Source: Phellopilus nigrolimitatus (Eukaryota; Basidiomycota; Agaricomycetes; Hymenochaetales; Hymenochaetaceae). From it: a stretch of 64,000 nt of DNA. A model generated the notes under the pieces. The model was not told the DNA's origin and did no database searches. It worked only from the letters and a program-made list of their open reading frames with translations. Shown here piece by piece: positions 49,493 through 61,692 of this stretch. The stretch lies in assembly GCA_021029095.1 (NCBI GenBank), contig JAJOHG010000007.1, positions 186,001 to 250,000 on the forward strand, read 5' to 3'. Each line of letters begins with the position of its first letter. The first letter of the stretch is position 1. The position numbers and the translations under genes are program-made.

Positions 49493-51419
49493 CTAGTAGC
49501 TCGTCATTAGCCTCTGTACACGACCTAAAATCCAAAACACGATGCGAACCTTATCCTCCGCAGAGTCTGTAAACATGCACCATGCACCGCCCCCATCCGT
49601 GAACTCCACTGCGAACGAGTATGGTATCGCCTCCAGCTCCTCGTACCCTTCATGCGGCTCCTTGATCCCTGCAACGCGCTTGCCTGCCAATGGTATAATA
49701 TCTACCGGCGTTGTTCGATCCTGAGAAGTATTAATATCGAAAACAATGACACGCAAGGAAACGAAATTTACTTGGTAGTCGCGATAGAGCGTGAGTGCTT
49801 TCTCCGTCAGCTCAAAAAATCGCCTCTTCCAACTGATCGACATGCTCGCCTGCACTGTCACAGAGCCAGTCAGCAGCACGGAATCTGTCCCCGACCGTCC
49901 CGCAAACTTCTTTTGGATGTCCTTCATCCGCTGCCTCCTCATCTGATCAGTTAACCGGAGCTCCTCCTCTCGCTTCCGTGCCGCATCCGACGCGCGCCTT
50001 TCGATCTCTCGCCTTTCCTCTTCAAACCGCCGCGTCTGCTCCATCCGGCGTTCCTTTGCTTGAAGTTTCCGCAACTCCATCTCTCGTAGCCTGCGCTCTT
50101 CTTCAAGCTGGGCTTCTCTCTCCCGCCTTGCCCTTTCTATCAATGCGCGCCGCTTTTCGTCCTCGAGCTTCGCCAAACGCCGCTCATCCTCCTCCTGCGC
50201 TTGCCGCAAGGTCTCCTCCTTTTCGCGCTTTAGTCGTTCCTGGCGCAGAGCTTCCTCCTGCAGTGCCCGCTGTTCCTCTGCATCCCGTTGCTTCTGCATT
50301 TCAAGTCGTATCCGCGCTTTCTCTGCAGGGCTTAGCACTCGCGACTCGCGATTCGGATGTGCGAAGTCCATTTGTCCCCTCCGTCTATTCAGCGACCCGG
50401 GGCTAATGACAACCTCATCTCCGTCAGACATATACGCGAGTTCTGGCTTGCTATATGCACGGGCACGCGACGATGGTTGATCCCAACCTATTTCTGATGC
50501 AGATCGGTATCCTGTGTGCCCTAAAGGGCTCATCGACGCGCTCTTTACGAAGGCCGAAGCCGACCTGACCGGGTCCTTGGGAGGCGTCGGGGGTGCAAAC
50601 TGGCTCTCATCGAATTCAGATGGGATGCTGGGCATGTGCGCGTAGAGGCCAGTCGGCGTTGGTGACCTCCTTCCCTGGCTGTCCGACGCGGTTCCTCGTA
50701 CTCTTGGACTTTGCGGAGAGCCATAGCCACTTCCCGAGTCTGCCGATGAGCGGGGCTCTGAGGGCATGGACGCGCTGCGCTGCACAGCACGACTATTGGT
50801 GTTCGACGCCAAACGTGGGATGAGCGATGGGCCGAGGTGAAGTCGCTCACGCAACTTATTAGTGTTGGAGGCATTGAGTTCAGAGACATTCATCGAGATG
50901 TTAGCAGCCTATCATGAGTTAGAGTAGAATCAGCACGAATATATCGACATTTCCATAAAGGACGTACTTTGAATAGTGAACCAACAGCCCTTTGGTGCAC
51001 GAGAGCTCTGGCTACGACACGACGCGTATAAGCCACGTCGGCTTGACAAGTTTTAACAGGCCACAAAGCAAGCGCTCACCTCTCCTGACACCTGAAATAC
51101 CATTAGGCACAAACGAAATGAGCGCAAAATAGTTTTTGTCTCCGTCGCGCTCGCGACAGAATCCGAAGTAGATGTCGATTGACGGAATGCTCCTGCACAA
51201 AGTATTAAAATCTCCCTCACCGCTGGCCAGAAGCGAGAGCTTGTCGCGCGTCTGACCATAAGTGAGCAAGAGCCTGCATGCAACAATCGGACAGGTGAGG
51301 ACGGGACAATGGAACAGCTTCATGATTCAGTCGCTCGGCACATACCAATCTTTCCCCCTATTTTTTATGATATCGTCATAGGCGTTCGAAACATCGGGAT
51401 CGGTGAGGTCTACAGACAT
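49493..51419 (-). CDS. ADF-H domain, coiled-coil and PH domain protein
   Basis: Predicted actin- and membrane-linked adaptor. The start at 51419 gives MSVDLTDPDVSNAYDDIIKN. After an intron LLTYGQTRDKLSLLASGEGD and FALISFVPNGISGVRR complete an ADF-homology (cofilin/coactosin-like) domain, ending with ARALVHQRAVGSLFK. AANISMNVSELNA opens a Ser/Pro-rich middle. A long charged coiled coil follows (RLKREKEETLRQAQEEDERR region, about 49930-50330). The C-terminus looks like a PH domain: SVTVQASMSISWKRRFFELT, then YSFAVEFTDGGGAWCMFTDS and a final helix. A 51-bp intron at 49721-49771 (GTAAAT...CTCAG) is stop-free and a multiple of three, so the uninterrupted ORF hides it. About 600 residues. I know of no characterised orthologue with this order. 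Confidence 0.8.
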
Positions 51420-51686
51420 TGTAGGAGTTGCTGCTTAACGTGCATGAAGGAGAACAGGGTGGGGCGTCTCGAGGCAATGGTGGCCTGAGCGACCACTGTT
51501 CATGGCGGTTCTTTCGTAAGTGGGACCGTGGGTCCATACTCGGCTTATGGTTAGCGGCACAGGTTCAATGCCACCCATGTCGCTTCCTCTGTTTCTAAGT
51601 CAACTGGAATGCGACCACGAACTGTGTAAAATGTGTAGTTACGGTATGTAATTATAATTACAGCCATTGAAATTGCGATCTCTTCC

Positions 51687-53272
51687 CTATGCGTTCTGCG
51701 AGACTTTCTTTCTGTCTTCCTCGACTGCCTGCGGCCCATCCGTCTTCTCATCAAATCGATACATCGGGAAGTCAAGCAACACCGTGCTCTTGACAAACGC
51801 GGGTAGAGGTTTGTAAAGTGCTGGAGGCAGCGGTATAACTATGCTGGTGGAACGAAGATAATCCTTATATTTCGTCCAAGCGCCTTTGTGTTCTTCTTTG
51901 GCACTGACTCCGTTCGCTAAAAGGAAGTATTTCTTTGCAGTCGGTTTCTCTGCGGAGGGCACGCCAGATGCAAACATGAGAAGTCTACAGGAATGGGATC
52001 AGGTTGACAAGGCTGATCCGAGGCTGAATTCAGTAGCTCACAGAGTGGTGAAGATAGGAGACATAATGGCACCAGTACTGAGCCCTTTTCAAAGATGATG
52101 GCAAGGGAACCATCGCTTGTCGGAGACAGACACAGTATCCATATGCCCCACCAGCACATCATCCTGCGTGCGTTGATAATGTTAGTCTTTTCCGTAAGAG
52201 GGACATTGTCGAACGTTCGACTTACTCGCCGAAGTAGGGAGGGTGGCGAGACCACTTCCATATACCAAACTACTCTCGATGTTAGGCTATTCATTTTGCA
52301 CTCATCTGATCATTTTACTCACGGATGGAGGCTGGTCTTTCGGAGGTTTCGACGATTTAAAAAGGAACTATACAGGTGTTCCTTAAGTTTAATGAAAAAA
52401 GGCCGAGGGAAGCTTATTTGCGGACCTTTTGAATGTCGGCAATAGATTCAATTGCCCAACCTAAAGCCCACAGGACAATACCAGCAATATCTCTTGACGT
52501 GCCAAATGAGGGGTTGGATCCACCGAGACTCGGGTCGGAGACGGCAGGTGAGTTGAGGATTATTAAGGGTAAGGATACCGTCCAGACCTATTGAATTTGA
52601 GCATTGCGCGTCGACCAACGAAGAAATCCACTATGTCGTACCCAGACGATTTGACCAGCCCAAAATCCTTCAAGAGTTTATCAGACTACTTCCATAATTT
52701 TGTGAATCGGTAACAGTAATATGTACCCATGAACTTGAAGAAGTGAGCGCGAATCTCGTCAAAGCGAGAATCACTTCCGGTTCTCAAAACTCGAAACAAC
52801 AGGAAACCTGTCAGTCACTGGCAAGTTCCTGCTTAAGTATAAATTGTTATCATATATTTATGACGAACCTGCCAGCCGTGAAGCCCAAACCATCACCAGG
52901 ACGCTGGCGACAATATTGCGCGCATAGAAGGTATTGCCGATGAGTAGCGTCAGAAGCGCTTTATGTTGATTGAATAAGAGTGATATGAGTAAGAAACCCA
53001 AGGGAAAAACACACCTAGATGAAAAAATTCGATCCTTTTGCAGCTGAGTTTCAGCAGAGTAAGCTCGCTGACAGAAAAAGATCACAGACCTCCAGTAAAA
53101 TCTGTTATCTTATCGAACTTCCAAAATCCGGGGTCAGTGCCATGACATGCACAGAGGGGTATCAGCTCACCTGAAACGTCCACGCTATGAGAAATCCCAG
53201 AGCTTGGTAGGCTATCGTAACGAGAAGTGTCACAGCCAAATAATATTTATCGAGAGCATGAACGGGCGTCAT
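51687..53272 (-). CDS. DUF1295 / steroid 5-alpha-reductase-like membrane protein
   Basis: Multi-pass ER-type membrane protein of the isoprenylcysteine methyltransferase/steroid reductase superfamily; substrate unknown. The start at 53272 gives MTPVHALDKYYLAVTLLVTI, then ALGFLIAWTFQ. Exons carry IGNTFYARNIVASVLVMVWA, SRFDEIRAHFFKF and IVWVWTVSLPLIILNSPAVS. SLGGSNPSFGTSRDIAGIVL, YKFKSSKPPKDQPPS and LWKWSRHPPYFGE are the hallmark DUF1295 motifs; in relatives the WSRHPxYFGE segment contacts the nucleotide. The final exon (from 51977) is hydrophilic and ends at 51687 in a Lys-rich tail (EEDRKKVSQNA). Eight or more short exons. Confidence 0.85.
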
Positions 53273-53652
53273 GATGGATAATTTCGCTTGGTAAGATGCA
53301 GTTTAAGGAATGATTGCCTACTGCATCGTACACTTGTCTTAAATCCGCTGGCGTTGTTATCGCGGGCAGCACGGTTAGTGGCTAACTCGGGGAGCTCGGT
53401 GAGGCTGGCATATGAGGCTGACGATCGACGATTGATCGACTGTCAATCGAAACGCGGTCGTGCAGAGAACACGTGATGCGTTAGCGACACAGATCTATTA
53501 AGGTCCACTCAAGCTCCGCAGTTGCACAAATCGAATAGGAAAAGCAAGAATTGGCTGTCCAATCCAATAAACGAGTTGCTATTGATACAGTAATGAGCCT
53601 CACGTCGGGACACTGTTTACATATGTACAGATACAAAATATATGAACGAAAT
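53273..53652. other. Spacer between the DUF1295 gene and MMS22
   Basis: 380 bp upstream of the DUF1295 start and downstream of the MMS22 stop. No ORF with recognisable content. Confidence 0.4.
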
Positions 53653-56600
53653 CTACCGGCAAGACTCATCAAGAGATGCTCCCCAAGCCAGATAATTCGC
53701 CAGGCGAGGCGATTGTTGCACGTAAGGGTACTTCCTTATAATTGCAAAAACATGCCGACATGTTTCACCATAGTGTTTGAGATCCTCGTCGGAGCACAGG
53801 CTCTACAAGCGTCAAGAATTAGCCTAAAGTATCTCAAATTACATCAAAAATACTTGCCTGCCAAATGTCCTTCATGGCTGAAAGCATCAGCACCACGCAT
53901 TCCATAAATGACCGATTCATAAACACCAAGTCCTTGGCAGTATCCACCGAGACTCGTCCGAGGCTCGCGTTAAAATTAGAGAAGATGCCTGAGATTCTGT
54001 CAGCACGGCGTGATGCTTTGTATTATTACTGCACTAACCTTCAAGGATCCCTATCCGCTTCTCTATGAAACGTCCGCGAGACAGACGGAAGTCGACCAAC
54101 TCCGACTCTCTATCTATGGGAAGTGCACGAAGCATGGTATGCCGAAGTCCGTCGACGGAGAGTAGCAGCGAGGAATACTCATTTTCCATTGTGATTCTAA
54201 AAGACACAAGAGACTCCAAAAGTACCACGAGGAAAGTATATTCGCGGTCCTAAACAAGACATAACATCAGCTATTTGACCTCAGATGTTGCGGAACAATT
54301 TCTACCTTGTACGAAGTAGGATCACAAAGCAAAAGCCGAAACATGAAACGAAGTGCGACCCGTCGTCGAAAGAAAGAGTCACTTATGCCGGCCCAGGACT
54401 GAGGACCGACATTTAGGTAATGATCCCATTTCTGCGGAGTGAGTCTATCAAACTTACTTCCCAAATGTTGATAGCAGAGTACTGCTTACCCGTTTTCCAT
54501 TTCTCACTACAATGGCCGCACATCTAACCCAGCAGTCAATCCAATCGTCGGCGTTGCTCCAATACTCCCCAATCCTCGCTTCATTTGTGGAAGAAGCCAT
54601 AGGATCATTAAAGAATTGTAAGACGAGTCTAAGAATAGCAGGCACGATATCTGCATTCATGATCTATTAAATATGTTGTCAGTCACATTCTCAAACGAAA
54701 AGACTAAACACACTACCTCTGCAACCTCTTTATCTTTCTCTTGGTTGTCGTTCATGGTTGCGACTCCCTCGCCTAAATCAAGCGCGGCAAGGACGTCATC
54801 GTCAAGTCCAAATTCATCATATAGATCTTGGCTTTCAGAGCTTTCCAACGGATGCAGAGCAGGGCGGCGAGGTGGTGGTATTATCTCCGTGCGCGCATCC
54901 AAAAACGACCGTACAAGCTGGAGAATTGCAAAGCGCGTAGTGGCTACGTTGGTCAGATCCTTCAGCGAAAAAACTCTCTTCACCCAAGCTGGAACATTAA
55001 ATATCATCAGACATGAAGGGAAAACGAGCATATGATATTACTCACGTCCGCGGAGCAGTCCTACATCCGGGTAGCGCTGAGCAGTGGATGTTTCGATAGC
55101 GCTCATACTCGGTGTTTCCAGTATTTTCCGTACGCAGCCAAGAATAACCTGCACGAATAGCGTGGCTTTATTTCTCTCGCGATCAACGATTTTTGCGCCT
55201 TGTTGCGGATTTGAACCTGCAGTGGCGAGCGTGCTGGCGTGCTGAAATTCGCGAAGAAGTGTGTCCGTCATCTCCCCGAGCCATTTCAACGGCTCAGCGA
55301 GCGAAAGCGACAAATGTTGCACGAGTATGGCGACGTGCATTGCAGCCCTAATGCATGTCGTTCTACTCCCGTCATCTGCTGCGCCAAAATTTATGTAACG
55401 ACGCGCCTGGTCTAGGCGTGACTTTACATTTACATCTGTTGGATCCACGTATATAGCAACGATTATTGAACTGAAACGGTTGTAAAGCATCGAAAGCTCG
55501 TCTTTACTCGAAGGTTGAGTCTTCAAGAAAGGGACTCCGCTGAGAGGCACGGTGAGCGAAAGAAGCTTCGTGAGCCTCGCCTGTGCACTTTTCGCATTCT
55601 CTTGCATCTGCCCGCTTTCATCGACCTTCGCCGCATGGACAACAAGCTTGAGAAAAAGGCTGAATGCCGTGTCGGAGCTTCGGATTTTGTTTAAAAGCTC
55701 CAAGTCCGCGTATCGCAGGAATGCAGGAAAGTCGGAATTCTCCCCGAGCAAGTTAGCGAACATCCGGCTCTTGAAGATGACGACAAGTTTCTTAAACATG
55801 ACATGCGCGTCGCGCAGCGACCATTTCCACTTCGTGCCGAGCAAGTAGCAGCGCGCAACAACCATGCGGACGTACTGGTCGCGCTTTTTTAGGCTGTCCT
55901 CCGGTCGATTCTTGTCTTTATCCGGATCGTGGGTCAGCCGGATAGCGTCGAGTGCGAGTGCAACGACGTCCCAAGACGTTGGAAGGCGAATGTCAATTGT
56001 AGAGTTCCCATGTACGGAAATTTGAGACAGCGCGGTCAGGCTGAAAATCAATCTCCAGAGATGTTCGCTGACCTCTACGTCTGATCCGAGGTTTAACTTG
56101 TCTTTTTGGACAGCCTGGGTGATGTAAGACCAGAGAACGTTCGATTCGGCGACACGGGGTAGCAAGTGAATCAGACAAATCCAGATCTCTGCAGTGCGCA
56201 GTGCAGTTGAATAGTCCTCCAGCTTTGCATTTTGGATCGGATCCATCGTGTTCCGCAGCCCAAAGACGAGCAAGGACTGTACCAGCAATGAGATGGAATT
56301 CTGCCAGTCCCCATCATTGGCTTCAAGTCCAAGCCGACGCCTTGCGGAAAGCAAGCGTACGTTTAATTCCACATTAAACCATAGGACGGCGAACAAGCGC
56401 GAATCAAAATCCCTCGTTTTCATTCGACAGCCATCTAGAATTTTGCAGGCTTTCTCAGAAAGCCGCTGAGTGCAGTATGAGACCGCCGTCTGAATCACGC
56501 CCTTGCCCTCCTCATCTGCACGCGACAATATCCACGCTGTGAAGTTGCAAGCAGAGTACATAAGAATTTCGTACCGCTTAGTATCCCCTCGTCCCCCGCT

Positions 56601-59600
56601 TCATTTGGCGCTTCGTCAAGCCACTCATGAAGGATGTTGCTTGCCACTTCTAGCGCTTCAGCGAAATACTTAGACGACATGTCTGAATCCATATCTACGA
56701 GGCCGAATCCTGTGTACTGCTGGGGTCGCCTCAAGTCTCCACTGGAGATAAATGCAAGGAGGTCGAATAGGAGCTGTCTCCCAATGTAGGTCGTAGTCTC
56801 CGAATTTCAGGCTTGGAGGGAGAGGCGAAATGCCCATATCGATGCTACAGATCGTAGACCTCGCGTGAGCATCATCGTCGTTTCGCCAGGTGTCTATAAA
56901 GTCCGTCCTTTGAGCCGCAACAGGAATTCCAACCGCAAAGTCCTCAACTGAACCGTCTTCGCGATAGTCGTGCAAAGACGTCTGCCGTAAGGCTGGCTCC
57001 CTCTCAGCAGCAAACCCAGCCTTACTAGACTTAGGCTTCCCCCCTGATGCCGTCCTGTGGAAAATGCGCTTGGACGGTACGATCTTATGACCGTGGCCAT
57101 CTGAGCGCGCCGGAGCAAGAGCTTCACGAAAACCATCATCAGCAAAATCGATCTGGATGAAAGCCTTCTTCCGCCCGCTCGTGACCTTCCTTCCACCGCT
57201 AGCGAATGTGTACAATTGTGCACGCCGCGCCTTCTCCCGCCGCTGTTTTTTTGTCAGCTTCCTGGGCTGCTCATGATGCTCTAGTTGGATTTCTTGGCTA
57301 TCACCAGCTGCCTTAGGCGATAGTGGGGGCGAACTCGTGGTTGTGAGATCCACAACCTCGTCGTCATCCGGGGAGCGTCGGTTGGTAGCACCGGAGACGG
57401 CGGAGAACGGTAGGCGTGTTTGAAGCCGCACGTTGCTGTGCCTGTGCTGTCGATGCTGGTGATGCGGACGTGAGCCTATTACCACGTCTAATGCCCGGTT
57501 TTGGGGACCGCCTAGACTGTCTCCGTTCCTGAAGCCAGCGCCCCTCGTATTTGTAAGACGTGATGCAACGCCTCGTCTCCGTTTCTGCTTCCCCGGATTT
57601 CGCTTCGAAGACGACTTCGACTTTGACTTGCGAGTTATGCACAGCATCCTGTCGATGAGATCCTCCTCCTTATCTATTGGCCGAGAAAAATCGAGGTCGA
57701 AGTACCCCGTATTTCCGTCGAGAGCTGCCCCGTTTAGCAGGTCCTCGCGGCCAGGATCGCCGAAGCAAGAATCGTCTGAAGATAATTCGGAACCTGACCG
57801 GTCCTCTGCTGAGCCCACCGCAGAGGCCGTGTCGCCATTTTGGTCATTGCTTTCTGGTTCAGATTCTGCATCTCCGCGAATGTCTGCGAGCTCAGATATT
57901 TCTGGCCCACCTGCTCGTTTTCTGATTCTTGACCGGCCGGGTGCGAGCGACATCCAGTCGTCGTCCTCGTCGTCCTCATTCCCGTCGCCGCTTCCATGCG
58001 CGATGGAACGCGAGCGCGCACGAAACGGTTGTTTACTTTGTTTGGCGGCTTCCTCCATTAATTTGTTGCGCATGACCGCCGGCATTGTCTTCAGCCATAC
58101 CCTCTTTTTCTTCCTCTCGCGTTTGGTCAGCTTTATATCCGAGTCCGATTCTGACAAGTGGGACTCTTCGGAAAGCGACTGATCACTCTTGGGTTCGTTA
58201 CGGTTCGGGCGCCCATGAGACTGCGAATTCGGAGAGCGGAGTAGTTCGTCATTATCGGCAGGGGCGGGTGAGGACTTCCGGCTGCCGTCGATGTCCATCG
58301 CACCGAAATTTGCGCCATCGTCATCGAGACCATTCCCACCGAAATCATAATCGCCCGGAGAGTTGGGATGAACGGGATCATTCGACGAGCATACAGAAGC
58401 AGATCTTGAGCGCTTTGCGGCAGACAATTGCGGATGAGAAAGACCAGGCTCGCTCCCCATGCTTCTGGAGTTACCGGTGCGATCGACTGACGACTGGACC
58501 AACTTAATTATAGTTTGTCTGTAAGCCAGGCACTCCTTTCAGAAAGATAATCAAAATTTACCTTTCGTCTAGCATAAGTGATCCCAGGTCCAACAGTTCG
58601 TTGTTTGTCCTTCTCGTCATCCTGCACAGGGACAGCATCTGCATTTTTGCGCGCACGAGACTCGAGCAGGGGAAATTTGCTAATCTTCCTGCGTTTGATT
58701 TTGCCGCTTTCAGTCTTACGCTTGGACGCAGACGCAGGTTCGGGACGTAGGGGCTCTAACGGCGGCAGCTCGTCATCGCTCATCTCAAACGCCTTCGGAA
58801 ACCACTTCGGTGACTTGCGCGTTCCGTTCTCTCCATCCCCTAGTTCTACGGCATGGGATCTGTGCCTTATATTCCTCCTATGCAGTCGTCCCTGGCTCTC
58901 GTCGCCGTCATCCGGTGCGACGAACTCATCATCCTCTTCTTGTGGGTCACGGTTTCTGTTTGCAGCCTCAGCAAGCCGCCGTCGCGGGCTTACAATCTTA
59001 ACGATAGCGTCGGGATTGTTCCGCATTTGTTGCTTGTATATCCGCTTTTCATACTCGTACGGGTTGAGTTGTCGCGCTTGACGAGCACGTAAGGAGTATC
59101 GACGGGGAGCGTTGTCTTCATCTGCCTGGAACTGGACATGCGCGTCGTCGTTGACTAAGAAAGGGTCCTCAGCACCATTATTTTCCCCGCGCAGTTGAGA
59201 ACGTGACAGAGATGGAAGTCCAGGAGAAAGCGAGAGCGCACGCAGAGGGGTAAGAGGACTGTACGTCGAGGTATGGAACGGGGATGATGGTGGAAGGCTC
59301 GAAAAACGGTGTTTGCTCGCATTATGAAAATGAGAAGAATCGGGTGGCGATGAGATAGGTGACGAGTTACCATGAGATTCTTTGCTGCCAGATGCGCTCG
59401 GTCGCGTCGGAGAGACACCCCGCTGCGATGAGAACAACGGAGAAGGGCCATGGTTTCGATCAGGAATCTCGTGTATGACAGACGGCTTCGGAACGGCTTG
59501 AGGTCCTAAGGAGGGGCTCACCAGGGCGAGTCCATCCGTAAGGTGGTTCGAAGGACGTTCGTCATTTGGGGACAAAGCCAGGGACGTGGAATGCAAAGTG

Positions 59601-60195
59601 CCAGTGCTCCTTAATGACCTCGGCGGGTTCGTCCTTCTCGGCTGAGATATCATGTCCAGCTCATCCTCTGACCCATCGTTGTATGCACCGAGGCCGATTC
59701 CGTTCAACGCGTCTGGTTCCTCTAGTTGCGTCACTTGGCCACCAACACCAAATTCATCTACCCCATCCCACAGTCCGTCTTCGTCCGACGAGTCGACTTG
59801 AATCTTTTGCGAGATGAGATCGGATTCATCTTCTTCCAGCGAGAAGGCAGTGGATGTCGGAAAGCCCGACGAAAATGAAACGGGAGTCGATGATCCAGCG
59901 TTCTCCGAGTCGACCTTCGATATCAACTCTTCAAGGGACGGGATTGTTTCCTCAGCCACACCATCCAGAGTTTCGACAACGTGAGAGAGCTGAGAACATC
60001 AAGATCAGAGTAGCTTCGCAGACGCAAATAAGAAGCACTGACCTTCCTACGCTTTCTGGGAGTTCGTCGCTCAGCTGCACTTGGTCGCGGACTCGATGTA
60101 ACTGCCGGCGTGGCATAGCACGGGCTAAATATCTCGAAAGTCTCCGCAAGCTCCTCCGGGTCAGAGGTTTCAACATACTCCTTAGTGTCCGTCAT
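53653..60195 (-). CDS. MMS22/Mus7 family replication-repair protein; a pair of apparent frame breaks
   Basis: Large nuclear protein; in yeasts it works with the Rtt101-Mms1 ubiquitin ligase to rescue stalled forks. The start at 60195 gives MTDTKEYVETSDPEELAETF, spliced to LSHVVETLDGVAEETIPSLE. The N-terminal half is disordered and acidic, with RRYSLRARQARQLNPYEYEK, EKRIYKQQMRNNPDAIVKI and later KKAFIQIDFADDGF and RQTSLHDYRED. The conserved Mus7 entry LPPSLKF...TYIGRQLLFDLLAFISSG is split by a one-base shift near 56791-56812. The frame returns near 56583-56600, beside GGGG runs, before RYEILMYSACNFTAWILSRA. The helical C-terminal half contains RLFAVLWFNVELNVRLLSAR, WDVVALALDAIRLTHDPDKD and YLLGTKWKWSLRDAHVMFKK. 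The last exon ends ...PRLANYLAWGASLDESCR with TAG at 53653. Confidence 0.88.
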
Positions 60196-60384
60196 ACAAA
60201 TGCTGACAGCAGCGAATGTACCCCAGAAATGTAGCGGCAGAAGAGTAGATTGAAGCGCGTCTTGTTTCTAGTTCATCGTCACATGATCGCCTCTTAAAAA
60301 CGCGTCTGTCACGGTCCGTGACCAGTGCATACAGCTACCTTCTCCAAAGAACTTCCCCCGCTAAGTCTTTCCGTCAGAACGACA
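60196..60384. promoter_or_regulatory. Divergent promoter between MMS22 and LYC1
   Basis: 189 bp between head-to-head starts. No TATA box. It contains a GTCACATGATC element (E-box-like CACATG) near 60280. Inferred from geometry. Confidence 0.4.
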
Positions 60385-61692
60385 ATGTCTACCACAGATC
60401 TCGCCTCGCTCTCCATCTTTCCTGCTACAAGGGAGCAGACTATACAGACACGCAAAAACAGCTACCCGCATTGGGGAAGGGGGCTCACTCAGGATCAGTA
60501 CCTTGCCCGGGAAGCCCGTCTGGGCATTTTTGAACATGCTACGAACGAGACGCCTCTCACCATTTGGTCTGTACTATAATTAGACTGCAAAAGTATGAAC
60601 TGACAAACTATATTTAGGGTACTAGTACCTCGAGATGATCCAACGACTCTTGAATTCAAATGCTCATGCGAGACGTGAGTAACATTAGTTATGCGTTTCA
60701 ATTCATCAAGCTCGCCCCTCGATGCTCATCCCTGTCTCTCATATCTAGCTACCGCCGCAAAGCCCTCACCAGACTCTCTAACTCGTCTGTACCAGAGAAT
60801 GTAATCGCCTACGGAATTGCGTCCGTCTTTTGCCCGCCCATCAATCGAGGGAAGGGTTACGCGCGGCATATGATGCACCTCCTCCACTGGGTGCTCGCGC
60901 CGCGCACCCTCCTGCCGCGCTTTCCCGCCTCATGGGGCCCGCCCCCGGAGGAGTTCCCTGGGTACAACGACGCGCGCTTCTCCGTGCTGTACAGTGACAT
61001 CGGTCCGCAATTTTATCGTTCGACTGGACCAGACGAGCACGAGGAGGGGTGGGTCGTACGCGATGCCATGTCGACGATCTGGGACGTTCCAAAAGATCCA
61101 GATGTTTCTTCGGCGGACCTCCAAAATGCAGATAAGGACTTGAAAGTAGAATGGCTCAATGACGAAGCGTGCACGTCGGTGTGGGCTGCCGATGCCATGC
61201 TCATTCGTGCCGATCTCGCCGCATCGAGCCCAGACAAGCACACCAGGTTCACTTTCTTCCCCGACGAAGGCGTGGGCGCGTTCCTCGCACGGCGCACCGT
61301 CTTTTTCATACCGGGCCAGTCTTACTCCATGCCGGAGAAATGGGGAGTCGTGCTGCGCGCCGGGCCTGATGACTCGAACGCACCCAAAACGTTTGCGACA
61401 TGGACTCTCGACGTCCGCCCGCCGCCAAGCACACTGATCGCGACGCGCGTGCGGGCGGCTGCCGGAGATGTTTCCGAGGATTGTGGCGTGCATGCTGCAG
61501 GCAGCGCGCGAGAGCGACATGGAGCGCGTCGAGGTGTGGAATCTCCCGACAGAACTTAAGGTGATCGCTGAGCGCTTGGGTGGGAAGACAAGCGAGCGGG
61601 ACGAGCATCTGAACGCGTTCAAATGGTACGGTCCGGAGAAGAACGAGGACCTTAAGTGGGCGTTCAACGAAAAGTCAGTGCAGATTTGTTAA
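60385..61692 (+). CDS. LYC1-like lysine N6-acetyltransferase; one apparent frame break
   Basis: GNAT-fold enzyme; the Yarrowia LYC1 protein acetylates free L-lysine for catabolism. The start gives MSTTDLASLSIFPATREQTI, then GLTQDQYLAREARLGIFE. Small exons follow (VLVPRDDPTTLEFKCSCE), then YRRKALTRL and NVIAYGIASVFCPPINRGKG, which with YARHMMHLLHWVLAPR forms the acetyl-CoA binding loop. PGYNDARFSVLYSDIGPQFY leads to the fungal-specific C-terminal half (EWLNDEACTSVWAADAMLIR, WGVVLRAGPDDSNAPKTFAT). At 61451-61468 the frame shifts by one base: LIATRVRAA ends one frame, while PEMFPRIVACMLQAARESDM and WNLPTELKVIAERLGGKTSE continue in the next. The stop is at 61692 after EKSVQIC. Confidence 0.83.
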
